A stretch of DNA of 64,000 nt from Alteromonas aquimaris. GTDB lineage: Bacteria; Pseudomonadota; Gammaproteobacteria; Enterobacterales; Alteromonadaceae. The stretch is from NCBI RefSeq assembly GCF_026183695.1, contig NZ_JAPFRD010000012.1, forward strand, positions 1-64,000, in the 5' to 3' direction. The notes beneath the pieces were generated by a model. The model had not been told where the DNA came from and ran no database searches. It worked only from the letters and a program-made list of their open reading frames with translations. The position numbers were made by a program, and so were the translations under genes. Positions 1-8,101 of the stretch are shown here, one piece after another; the stretch's first letter is position 1; each line of letters opens with the position of its first letter.

Positions 1-54
1 TTAGCACGCTTTTCAGCTTTTGCCTTCTAGCGTTGCTTCAGGTTCTCCCCGAAG

Positions 55-105
55 CGGGAGGCGCATTCTACGCCTTTCGTTTTCAGTGTCAACATGTTTT
101 TTCAA
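55..105. repeat. degenerate intergenic repeat, copy 1
   Basis: A stretch with the core GCGCATTCTACG, then a short spacer, then GTCAAC and a T-rich tract. A second, diverged copy in the same orientation starts about 115 bases later. No open reading frame with a plausible start and ribosome site lies in 1-387, so I see no gene here apart from these repeats. Function unknown. Confidence 0.4.
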
Positions 106-170
106 ATTTTCTTAAACTTGAGTAACCGTCTTCACTTCGTCCTGATGTGCCTGAAGGCCTCTCAAAACGT

Positions 171-222
171 GGAGCGCATTGTACGGATCCTAATTCGTTC
201 GTCAACCCTTTTTTTATCTTTT
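171..222. repeat. degenerate intergenic repeat, copy 2
   Basis: Second copy of the element at 55-105: core GCGCATTGTACG, spacer, GTCAACC and a T-rich tract. The shared core is 11 of 12 bases. It lies upstream of the RRM gene. What it does is unknown. Confidence 0.4.
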
Positions 223-387
223 TTGGCTCTTAACTTAAAATTAGGTCGAAATACCTATAAGTGTTAAAAACATGATCTTAATCGACGCCGTTTCGAGCAA
301 TCTATATAAGAATTGTCGAAATTATAAATAAGGGGTAAACTATTCCAAGCCTCCAATGAAATATTAAAAACACAATAAGGTAGGTTT

Positions 388-846
388 ATGAAAGTAGGCT
401 TAATACAGTGCGCTTTAATCAGCGCCATTTTTGCAATAGCAGGATATCTGGTTTTCACATCTACAAGCTTCGATGCGAGTCTTCCTGTAACCGTAGCAGT
501 ATCGTTATTGGTTAGTGGGATAGTTACTCCTTGGTTAGCGTCGTTATTCAGTAATTCCAGTTCATCTTCTTCCGTCTCATCATCTCAGGAGACTGCAACG
601 TTATATGTAGGGAATCTTCCTTATAAAGCTAACGAAGATGCAGTAAAGGAGTATTTTAAAAACTATATTGATGTCCAATCTGTTCGTTTAATGAAGGATC
701 GTAGAACAGGTAAACGAAAAGGATATGGTTTTATTGAAGTGTTAACTTCTGATGTTGATACTGCAATCAGCAAACTGAATGATAAAGTTTTTCTTGAGCG
801 TACTCTGAAAGTTAGAGCGGCTAAAGACAAGATTGCTGTTGAATAA
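388..846 (+). CDS. membrane-anchored RRM RNA-binding protein
   Basis: A 152-residue protein with two hydrophobic stretches in the first ~60 residues, a Ser-rich linker (about 62-72) and a single C-terminal RNA recognition motif. The RRM signatures are visible: RNP2 as LYVGNLPY near residue 72 and RNP1 as KGYGFIEV near 111. RRM proteins in bacteria are usually small, soluble RNA-binding proteins; here the RRM should face the cytoplasm, held at the inner membrane (inference). The start has a good ribosome site (AAGG/AGG about 8 bases upstream). It is monocistronic and ends just before a strong terminator. Target RNAs cannot be deduced. Confidence 0.85.
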   Translation: MKVGLIQCALISAIFAIAGYLVFTSTSFDASLPVTVAVSLLVSGIVTPWLASLFSNSSSSSSVSSSQETATLYVGNLPYKANEDAVKEYFKNYIDVQSVRLMKDRRTGKRKGYGFIEVLTSDVDTAISKLNDKVFLERTLKVRAAKDKIAVE

Positions 847-870
847 TCAGATTGACCTGATTCTATATGA

Positions 871-899
871 AAAAAAACCTGGCCTCGCCAGGTTTTTTT
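871..899. terminator. bidirectional intrinsic terminator
   Basis: Perfect inverted repeat with 13-base arms (A-run, ACCTGGC and its complement ending in a T-run) and a 3-base loop. It sits between the convergent ends of the RRM gene and the DUF5610 gene and can serve both. Confidence 0.9.
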
Positions 900-904
900 A
901 TGCC

Positions 905-2194
905 TTACGCATTAAGCTCACTGCTAACGGGATTCGGCATTGCATTCACTAATCGTTTATTAAATTCATGGAAGCGATTAATCGCAGAAATTAAATCAGG
1001 TACCTGTACGTCTTCCATTTGACTAATCAATCCATTCACTATAGCGCCATAATCATTACCACTTTCCAGCCTTTCGTCTGCTTTATTCAGTAAATCCATC
1101 ATTTTATCCATATACTTGGCAATGGAATTAACCACATTCCCTTTACCCAAGGTTCCATCACTATCTTCTTTGTAATTCTTAACATTTTGGTAAGCCTGCA
1201 CTACTTCAGTCTGTTTGGTGTGATTTAATTGCATAGCAAAACCAGCCAGCTCTTCATCATTGAAACCAATCTTTAATGCTTGCTCAAAAGCTTTGTCCAT
1301 ATCGCCGGAAAAGAAGGTGTCAGCCAAATCGTGAGCTTGATCAACTAACTCGGCAATCGCTTCCATTTCGTCTTCATCAAGTTCGCCTTTTAATGAAAAG
1401 CTAATACCTGCTGTCTCGCGGAATGAATAACTCTGCATATCTGTGAGTTCACCCGCACTACCAGCTCCGTTTCCTTCTACCGCATTATCCCTAATTGAAA
1501 CCATCGACTGCTGATTGTATTGGAATTGACGCAGACTCTCGAAGTTTAATGATAATTCATCGCCATCTTTAGTACGGATCAAAATGGCACCATCTCTACT
1601 TTCACTTGTACCAACGCTTACGGCCTGTGCCGCTCGGGTGTTGTTCGCTTCATTTGGCCCCAATAAGCGTTCCTCCAACTTGTCGAGCTTTTCGCCTAAC
1701 AAACTGCGACTTCGATCGATCCCTCCAGCAATGTCATCATTCATCAGGCCACCAATTTCTTTTTCGGCCATAGCGATACCTTTGGCAACCCCTTCTCTGG
1801 CTTGACCAATGAGTTCACTTAACTTTTCAGTCGATGCACCGTTTTTGGCAGCACCGTTAATTACATTGCCGACGAACTTCATCACGTTTTTGGCGATTTC
1901 TTCAAAATCAAAAAGGGTAGAGGGTTTCTCTTCCTGAGTCGTATCTTCAGTTTTATCACGCCTACCTGAATTTTGCTTGCCATCCAAAACGACAGCGTTA
2001 TCCAGAGCCTGGCTCAGCATCCTCATTCCAATGGTTGTCTGTGTACTACTCACACTGACTTTTGCTGCCTGCTGTTCTTGAAACTCTGCGGCCTGACGTA
2101 AACCTTCTTCCTGCAGTTGTTTTTTGATAGCCTTATCAGGGTTAACAGCTGGCTGCTGTTCACCCAGAAACGCCTTCATTTGACCCACATTCAT
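905..2194 (-). CDS. DUF5610 domain-containing protein
   Basis: A 429-residue protein without signal peptide or membrane segment. The part around residues 95-175 (FDFEEIAKNVMKFVG, then an Ala/Gly/Glu-rich helical run ending in LDKLEERLL) matches my recollection of DUF5610, a domain of unknown function common in Alteromonadales and Shewanella. The rest is predicted helical and charged, with a second conserved-looking block near 255-320. It stands alone between the terminator and the divergent trmA gene. No catalytic motif is visible and no function can be given. Confidence 0.75.
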   Translation of the reverse strand: MNVGQMKAFLGEQQPAVNPDKAIKKQLQEEGLRQAAEFQEQQAAKVSVSSTQTTIGMRMLSQALDNAVVLDGKQNSGRRDKTEDTTQEEKPSTLFDFEEIAKNVMKFVGNVINGAAKNGASTEKLSELIGQAREGVAKGIAMAEKEIGGLMNDDIAGGIDRSRSLLGEKLDKLEERLLGPNEANNTRAAQAVSVGTSESRDGAILIRTKDGDELSLNFESLRQFQYNQQSMVSIRDNAVEGNGAGSAGELTDMQSYSFRETAGISFSLKGELDEDEMEAIAELVDQAHDLADTFFSGDMDKAFEQALKIGFNDEELAGFAMQLNHTKQTEVVQAYQNVKNYKEDSDGTLGKGNVVNSIAKYMDKMMDLLNKADERLESGNDYGAIVNGLISQMEDVQVPDLISAINRFHEFNKRLVNAMPNPVSSELNA

Positions 2195-2343
2195 AATTTG
2201 ATCCTCACTAACCTCAACTTATTATCGGCAGTGGCGCACCATAGTTTAGTTTATGTACGATAATAATTGAAAAAACGGATGAGGATTGCAGTGAGTTCGA
2301 AACTGACTACAATGCGTCACCTGCAGAAGATGAGGCGAAAGTT

Positions 2344-3441
2344 ATGACCGACGAGCAATTGGATACCAAATACACTGAACAACTGACTGGTAAAACCGCT
2401 CGACTAGTGGAATTGCTAGCACCATTTGAAGCCCCTGAGCCTGCTGTGTTTTCGTCTTCACCAGAACATTACCGCATGCGCGCTGAATTCAGAGTGTGGC
2501 ATGAGGGTGACGATTTGTTCCACATTATGTTTGATCAAACGACCAAACAAAAATACCGCGTAGACCATCTACCTGCAGCTAGCACCACAATAAATCAGGC
2601 TATGACTGCACTGATTGATAAGGTTCGTGCGACACCGACTCTACGCCGCAAGCTATTTCAGATTGATTATCTTAGTGGATTGAGTAACGAACTAGTGATT
2701 AGTCTGCTTTATCATACACAGCTGGACGAAGACTGGGAAACTGCCGCGCGTGAACTTAAACATTACCTCTCTACAAATTTCTCAGTAAACATTATCGGCC
2801 GTGCACGCAAGCAGAAAATAGTGATAGACCAGGATTTTATTATTGAAAAACTGCCGGTAAATAATAGAACCTATGTTTTCAAGCACACTGAGAATAGCTT
2901 TACTCAACCTAACGCAGAAGTGAATTGCAAAATGATTGAGTGGGCTTTATCTGTTTGCGGAGATAAGTCTGCCGACTTACTTGAATTATATTGTGGAGCA
3001 GGCAATTTTTCATTACCTTTAGCCCAAAAGTTTAGACGGGTTATCGGTACTGAAATAGCCAAGCCCTCGGTGGCGGCTGCCCAATACAGTATTGAACGAA
3101 ACGAAATTGATAATGTAAAAATTGTGCGACTTTCGGCAGAAGAATTTGTGACTGCGATGCAAGGTCACCGTGAATTTTCGCGGTTAAACGGAATCGACCT
3201 CAACTCTTATAATTTTTCTACTGTATTAGTGGATCCACCCCGTGCAGGATTAGATCCGGAATCCACTACCATGATTCAGGCTTACGATGAAATTGTTTAT
3301 ATCTCATGTAACCCTGACACCTTAGCAGAGAATCTGAAACAACTGAATCAAACCCACTACATTGAAGCCTGTGCACTATTTGACCAATTCCCGTTTACAC
3401 ACCACATTGAGGTGGGGATTAAGCTAAAGAAACGTGGTTAA
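2344..3441 (+). CDS. trmA: tRNA (uracil-5-)-methyltransferase TrmA
   Basis: A 365-residue enzyme, essentially the length of E. coli TrmA (366). It makes ribothymidine at position 54 of the tRNA T-loop using S-adenosylmethionine. Visible motifs: SAM-binding [13 protein letters not shown] near residue 213, DPPRAGLD near 297, and ISCNP near 320 holding the nucleophilic cysteine; the C-terminal FTHHIEVG carries the catalytic glutamate region. A GAGG ribosome site precedes the ATG. Its last 4 bases overlap the convergent fabR gene. Confidence 0.97.
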   Translation: MTDEQLDTKYTEQLTGKTARLVELLAPFEAPEPAVFSSSPEHYRMRAEFRVWHEGDDLFHIMFDQTTKQKYRVDHLPAASTTINQAMTALIDKVRATPTLRRKLFQIDYLSGLSNELVISLLYHTQLDEDWETAARELKHYLSTNFSVNIIGRARKQKIVIDQDFIIEKLPVNNRTYVFKHTENSFTQPNAEVNCKMIEWALSVCGDKSADLLELYCGAGNFSLPLAQKFRRVIGTEIAKPSVAAAQYSIERNEIDNVKIVRLSAEEFVTAMQGHREFSRLNGIDLNSYNFSTVLVDPPRAGLDPESTTMIQAYDEIVYISCNPDTLAENLKQLNQTHYIEACALFDQFPFTHHIEVGIKLKKRG

Positions 3442-4034
3442 GTTTTATAACTGGACGCACCAAGCTGCACAAAGCGTAACTGAGATTTAACCCGATTACC
3501 GATTTCTTTACGCAATGGTATGTCTGCTTCGAGCGCTTCCGCTCCAGCGCTGAAAACTAGCCTTACCATAGCTTCAGCTTGCAAGCTGGCCAGCTGGTGA
3601 TCGACACTTTGTTGCTCAATAATATAATCAGTAAGTTCTTCTATAAAATGCTGTATTTCACGCAACACTGCCATACGATAAGCAGCTGATGTACCTGTAT
3701 GTTCTCTGAGTAATAAACGAAAAACGTTCGCATTGGCGGTGATAAACTCCATAAAAGTATCCACTGAGGTGTCGATTACCCCTCCCCCCGTTTCTATGCG
3801 ACGTCGCGCTTGCCGCATCAGTTGGCGCAATGCCAGCCCCGCTTCATCCACCAACGTCAGACCGAGTTCATCAATATCTTTAAAGTGTCGATAAAACGAA
3901 GTTGGCGCGATACCTGCGGCGCGAGACACTTCGCGTAAACTTATTGCCGATAAACTACGGTTTTCATCGAGTAAGCTAAATGCAGCGTTGATAATATTCT
4001 GTCTAGTTTTTAGTTTTTGTTCCTGACGGCTCAC
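3438..4034 (-). CDS. fabR: TetR-family fatty-acid repressor FabR
   Basis: A 198-residue TetR-family regulator. The N-terminal helix-turn-helix spans roughly residues 10-55 ([21 protein letters not shown]), followed by an all-helical ligand-binding half. FabR represses unsaturated fatty acid genes (fabA, fabB and, in some bacteria, desaturases) in response to the saturated/unsaturated acyl pool. The gene is divergent from a delta-9 type desaturase, and a palindrome fitting a FabR site lies just before the desaturase start, which supports FabR over other TetR members. It overlaps trmA by 4 bases tail to tail. Confidence 0.9.
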   Translation of the reverse strand: MSRQEQKLKTRQNIINAAFSLLDENRSLSAISLREVSRAAGIAPTSFYRHFKDIDELGLTLVDEAGLALRQLMRQARRRIETGGGVIDTSVDTFMEFITANANVFRLLLREHTGTSAAYRMAVLREIQHFIEELTDYIIEQQSVDHQLASLQAEAMVRLVFSAGAEALEADIPLRKEIGNRVKSQLRFVQLGASSYKT

Positions 4035-4100
4035 TGTTTACCCAGCCCCTCATAAATACAGTCCGAATAATAACGTAAAAAATTGAATTCGAAAGGATAT

Positions 4101-4136
4101 TGTAGAATCGTGTAATTTTGTTAACTAAATTCTACA
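4101..4136. promoter_or_regulatory. inverted repeat in fabR-desaturase spacer
   Basis: TGTAGAAT at 4101-4108 and its exact complement ATTCTACA at 4129-4136, separated by 20 bases. It lies between the two divergent genes. It could be a second operator or a hairpin; the sequence alone does not decide. Confidence 0.4.
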
Positions 4137-4184
4137 AAAAAATAACTGCCCAACCTTGCCTTCAGCATACGAAAACGTTAAATT

Positions 4185-4202
4185 AGCGTACAGTTGTAAG
4201 CT
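4185..4202. promoter_or_regulatory. probable FabR operator
   Basis: AGCGTACA-GT-TGTAAGCT, an 18-base inverted repeat of the form AGCnTACA/TGTAnGCT, ending 11 bases before the desaturase ATG. FabR/DesT-type repressors bind palindromes of this size at unsaturated fatty acid genes, and the repressor gene is next door. Assignment to FabR is inference from fit and location. Confidence 0.7.
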
Positions 4203-4213
4203 GAGATTCATTA

Positions 4214-5341
4214 ATGCAAAGACCTCCTTTAATAGTAACTAATGTTATCGTTTTCATCGTCACAGCAATCATTGCTTTTGTTGGCGTGCCCGTTTGGGCT
4301 ATTACATATGGAATCGATACCGCTGAAATCGCTACCGCAGTAGTCCTTTTCTTCTTTACCGGTATGTCCATCACCGCGGGTTATCATCGTTTGTGGTCGC
4401 ACAAAACGTATGATGCCAACATCTTTGTCAGAGTTGTTCTCGCCATTGGGGGTGCAATGGCGCTGCAAAATAGTATTTTGCACTGGGCATCCGACCATCG
4501 TGTTCATCACCGTCATGTGGATGATATTGATCAGGATCCCTACTCGGCTAAAAGAGGGCTCTGGTTTGCCCACATTGGGTGGATGCTGCGTGAATATCAA
4601 ACCAAGCGATATTCTGATTATAGTAATTGCCGCGATTTGCAAAAAGATCCCATCGTGATGTGGCAGCACAAATTCTATTTGCCGATAATGCTGGTTGCGA
4701 ATTTCGGTATTACCGGTTTCCTAGGCTGGTTAAATGGCGATATTTTGGGAATGATGCTGGTAGCAGGTGTACTGCGATTAGTATTAGTTCACCACGTCAC
4801 ATTTTTTATTAATTCACTTGCGCACTTTTGGGGTAATCAACCATTTACCGATACCAATTCGGCCAAAGACAATGGCATTATCGCGCTCTTCACATTTGGT
4901 GAAGGCTACCATAACTTCCATCATATTTTTGAGTATGATTATAGAAACGGAATTAAATGGTGGCAGTACGATCCTACAAAATGGTTGATCCGAGGATTGT
5001 CATTGGTAGGGTTAACTAAGAATCTTAGGCGCTGTCCGGAAGAACGTATTGAAAAAGCCAAGCTACAGATGAAGTTGAAATACGCAAATGATCGGTTATC
5101 TCATCTGCCAAATGCCCAAGAAATTCTGGCTAAGGTTCATGAGGAATATGATTTATTGATTGAGCGCATGAGCGAGTATTACACCACGAAAAAGCGCTTA
5201 ATGGCGATTAAACAACAATGCTTAAAACGAAGTGTTGAAAGTCTTGAGCTTGATTTTAAATACAAAGAATTAAAACAATCACTGCAATTGCAAAAACAAA
5301 AATGGTTGCAATTGCATAATCTTTCACTGCGCATTGCTTAA
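4214..5341 (+). CDS. fatty acid (acyl-CoA/phospholipid) delta-9 type desaturase
   Basis: A 375-residue di-iron membrane desaturase that introduces a cis double bond into an acyl chain. The three histidine boxes are present: HRLWSH at residues 58-63, HRVHH at 95-99 and HNFHH near 234-238. Hydrophobic segments occur near residues 8-30, 40-55, 73-85 and between boxes two and three. The last ~85 residues form a charged, heptad-rich coiled-coil tail longer than in minimal desaturases. Expression is probably repressed by the divergent FabR through the palindrome at 4185. The ribosome site is weak; the ATG was chosen because the operator leaves no room upstream. Confidence 0.93.
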   Translation: MQRPPLIVTNVIVFIVTAIIAFVGVPVWAITYGIDTAEIATAVVLFFFTGMSITAGYHRLWSHKTYDANIFVRVVLAIGGAMALQNSILHWASDHRVHHRHVDDIDQDPYSAKRGLWFAHIGWMLREYQTKRYSDYSNCRDLQKDPIVMWQHKFYLPIMLVANFGITGFLGWLNGDILGMMLVAGVLRLVLVHHVTFFINSLAHFWGNQPFTDTNSAKDNGIIALFTFGEGYHNFHHIFEYDYRNGIKWWQYDPTKWLIRGLSLVGLTKNLRRCPEERIEKAKLQMKLKYANDRLSHLPNAQEILAKVHEEYDLLIERMSEYYTTKKRLMAIKQQCLKRSVESLELDFKYKELKQSLQLQKQKWLQLHNLSLRIA

Positions 5342-5362
5342 TTTCAGACGTATGAACTAATC

Positions 5363-5390
5363 AAGCCTGGCTGACCGCCAGGCTTTTTTT
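5363..5390 (+). terminator. intrinsic terminator after desaturase
   Basis: AAGCCTGGC, a 5-base loop, GCCAGGCTT and a run of T, 21 bases after the desaturase stop. Confidence 0.85.
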
Positions 5391-5508
5391 CAGGTCACAT
5401 TATCAACGAAAAAGTTGAGTTGCCTCAAGAGCTTGTTAAACTTCAGTTTAAACTTAAATTGATGTCGTTTGGTAACAAACGAGTTAGTGAACAAAGGTGA
5501 TGTGGCCG

Positions 5509-6936
5509 ATGACCAAGAAAAAACCTGTAACCAGTACCCAATATGATTTTGACGCCATAGTTATTGGCACAGGTCCGGGTGGTGAAGGCGTGGCGATGCA
5601 ATTGGCGAAGGCAGGTAAAAATGTCGCCATAATTGAGCGCTATAAATCGGTGGGGGGTGGCTGCACACATTGGGGCACTATTCCGTCGAAGGCCTTAAGA
5701 CACTCAGTTAACCGTCTGATCGAATATAACACTACCCCGCTATTTTCAGATAACCATACTAACCATTCCCTGACGTTTTCAGAAGTAATGAGGCAGGCCA
5801 GTGGCGTCATTAAGAATCAAGTTCGCTTACGCTCGTCGTTTTATGATCGTAACCGGGTCACGCTATACCACGGTGAAGCAAGTTTTGTTGATAAAAACAC
5901 GCTGAAAGTGGTGCGTGCTGATGGCTCAGAAGATACCCTGACCGCCAAACAATTTGCCATCGCTACCGGTTCCAGGCCCTATTGTCCGGAAGATATAGAT
6001 TTTAATCATCCACGCATCTACAACTCCGATACGATTTTATCGCTCGATCACGATCCAAAGTCCATTATCATCTATGGCGCCGGTGTTATAGGTTCGGAAT
6101 ACGCCAGTATCTTCCGTGGTATGGGTGTAAAAGTTGATCTTGTTAACATGCGTGACCGCCTACTTTCGTTTTTAGATGCGGAAATATCTGATGCGTTAAG
6201 TTATCACCTGTGGAATAACGGGGTAGTTATTCGCCATACTGAAGCCTACACCTCAGTAGAAGGGCGGGATGATTGCGTTGTATTGAATTTAGAATCAGGC
6301 AAAAAAATGCGAGCTGATTGTTTACTTTTCGCGAACGGGCGAACGGGTAATACTGACATGCTCAGTTTAGAAAATGTGGGCTTGCAGGCGGACTCTCGGG
6401 GACAAGTAAAGGTAAACAGAAATTACCAGACCGATGTCGCTAACATCTTTGCCGTAGGCGATGTCATTGGCTACCCCAGTCTGGCTTCCGCCGCCTACAA
6501 TCAAGGTCGTTTCGCCGCAGAGGCAATGCTGGATGGTCAAACTGATGATCGGATGGTAGAGGATATCCCAACCGGTATCTACACTATTCCTGAAATCAGT
6601 TCAGTAGGTAAAACTGAGCAAGAACTTACTGCACAGAAGATCCCATATGAAGTCGGCCGGGCCCAATTTAAACACTTAGCAAGAGCGCAAATTGCTTCCA
6701 CGAAAGTGGGAAGCCTAAAGATTCTATTTCATCGTGAAACCAAAGAAATTCTGGGCATCCATTGTTTTGGGGAGCGAGCTTCTGAAATTGTACATATCGG
6801 TCAAGCCATAATGCAGCAGAAAAATGGTGGCAACACATTGGATTATTTTGTAAATACTACGTTTAACTATCCAACGATGGCCGAAGCTTATCGGGTAGCT
6901 GCTTTAAACGGTTTAAATAGAATATTCAACGAATAA
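5509..6936 (+). CDS. sthA: soluble pyridine nucleotide transhydrogenase
   Basis: SthA (UdhA) is an FAD enzyme that passes hydride between NADPH and NAD+ in the cytoplasm. The N-terminal FAD motif GTGPGGEG is seen near residue 19, and [17 protein letters not shown] near 45 replaces the redox-active CxxxxC of related disulfide reductases with CxxxxT, the hallmark of SthA. A second nucleotide fold ([13 protein letters not shown]) lies near 190, with the dimerisation domain from about 345. I prefer the ATG at 5509, which has AAAGG 11 bases upstream, over GTG 5497 or ATG 5500, giving 475 residues. Monocistronic. Confidence 0.95.
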   Translation: MTKKKPVTSTQYDFDAIVIGTGPGGEGVAMQLAKAGKNVAIIERYKSVGGGCTHWGTIPSKALRHSVNRLIEYNTTPLFSDNHTNHSLTFSEVMRQASGVIKNQVRLRSSFYDRNRVTLYHGEASFVDKNTLKVVRADGSEDTLTAKQFAIATGSRPYCPEDIDFNHPRIYNSDTILSLDHDPKSIIIYGAGVIGSEYASIFRGMGVKVDLVNMRDRLLSFLDAEISDALSYHLWNNGVVIRHTEAYTSVEGRDDCVVLNLESGKKMRADCLLFANGRTGNTDMLSLENVGLQADSRGQVKVNRNYQTDVANIFAVGDVIGYPSLASAAYNQGRFAAEAMLDGQTDDRMVEDIPTGIYTIPEISSVGKTEQELTAQKIPYEVGRAQFKHLARAQIASTKVGSLKILFHRETKEILGIHCFGERASEIVHIGQAIMQQKNGGNTLDYFVNTTFNYPTMAEAYRVAALNGLNRIFNE

Positions 6937-6944
6937 CCGAATTA

Positions 6945-7140
6945 TATTAACCCGCATTGATGTAGGGTCAATGCAGAGGTAGGGGCGGATATCTTATCAA
7001 GGCGCGTTGGTTAGATGTGAAGAAGGCTAGCGCTTTTGGAACCAATGCAATGTGGAATAGATATCCGCCTCCATTTCCCTTTGGGCGCGGTTATTTACAC
7101 TTTGAGTGGCACCACTTATTCGTGGCTGCAGACGTATGTA
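6945..7140. repeat. dispersed intergenic repeat, copy A
   Basis: About 190 bases that align through most of their length with 35,990-36,175. Each copy starts with an ATTGATG block and has inward-facing complementary blocks: here GGCGGATATCT (6984-6994) and AGATATCCGCC (7059-7069). An apparent 82-codon frame (7036-7284) runs through the copy but has no ribosome site or recognisable product, so I do not call it. The rest of 6937-7473 shows nothing else. Confidence 0.65.
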
Positions 7141-7473
7141 GAATGGTGCTATGACTCACGCTTCGAATGCAACATCAGCTATCTCCTAAATAACTTTGCC
7201 AGACTTTACGTTATTGTCCATTGTACTGGTAAAGCCACCGTTTTAAATTTCCAAGACGTCCTTGATCAGACGGTTAGATCATAGCTGTACCTCTAAGTTG
7301 GCTACCGTTCAACTAAATTCCTTACAGAACCTAGCCACACCTCACCGCCCAGACAATGCTTGATCCATAAAAAACCACAAATCAGTATTAACCAACATGC
7401 TTTGCGACGATGCGACCAAGGTAGCCATTGCCATTTTTAATCTAATTGTACGACGGTCTGATTAATTCACACT

Positions 7474-8052
7474 ATGCCAAACGAAAATTTTGAACAACTC
7501 CTGCAACGGGTCAGACAATGCACAGTCTGCCAGGCAAACCTGCCGCAGCCTCCGCGTCCTGTTTTCGCGGCATCCGAAACAGCCAAAATTGTGATAATTG
7601 GGCAGGCCCCAGGGATTAAAGCCCATGATTCAACGACTCCTTGGAACGATGCCAGTGGAGATAGATTACGTGATTGGACAGGGATTGATCGGACTACGTT
7701 CTATGACGTCAAACGCGTTGCACTTATACCAATGGGTTTTTGCTTTCCGGGTTACAAAAATGGTGCCGACGCTCCGCCACGAAAAGAGTGTGCGCCAATT
7801 TGGCACCATCAGCTTATTTCCAGAATTGCACCTGAACTTATCATACTGGCAGGACGCTACGCGCAGCAATATTATTTGCCTACGTACCGCACATTGACAG
7901 AAGCCGTTGCACAGCACAACTTGATGCAGAGTACTAAAATAGTCTTGCCTCACCCATCTGGACGCAATAACAGATGGTTAACGCGCAACCCTTGGTTTGC
8001 AGAAGATATTCTCCCACGTTTAAAAGCGCAGGTTGCGCGCATATTGCAATAG
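7474..8052 (+). CDS. uracil-DNA glycosylase family protein (4Fe-4S type)
   Basis: A 192-residue protein of the uracil-DNA glycosylase superfamily, which excises uracil or related bases from DNA. It has the GQAPG motif at residues 43-47 and a C-terminal HPSGRNNRWLTRNPWF block near 160. Cysteines at 16, 19, 90 and 106 give C-x2-C ... C-x15-C, the spacing of the iron-sulfur cluster of family 4 enzymes, although the overall sequence resembles a less characterised branch. Substrate preference cannot be told. Standalone between a repeat region and the convergent EAL gene. Confidence 0.85.
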   Translation: MPNENFEQLLQRVRQCTVCQANLPQPPRPVFAASETAKIVIIGQAPGIKAHDSTTPWNDASGDRLRDWTGIDRTTFYDVKRVALIPMGFCFPGYKNGADAPPRKECAPIWHHQLISRIAPELIILAGRYAQQYYLPTYRTLTEAVAQHNLMQSTKIVLPHPSGRNNRWLTRNPWFAEDILPRLKAQVARILQ

Positions 8053-8101
8053 TATGTGGGGTGGACGCTGCTTACCTATCGCTTATAAAAACCTATTAAG
8101 A

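Noticed and set aside
1..114. Open frame on the plus strand entering from the left edge
   Set aside because: It is made of the degenerate intergenic repeat and ends without any gene-like features; no upstream sequence to judge it.
4229..4669. 146-codon frame antisense to the desaturase
   Set aside because: Shadow of a gene with three verified histidine boxes on the other strand.
7036..7284. 82-codon open frame after sthA
   Set aside because: It lies in the dispersed repeat, lacks a ribosome site and has no recognisable domain; the corresponding frame is not kept in copy B.
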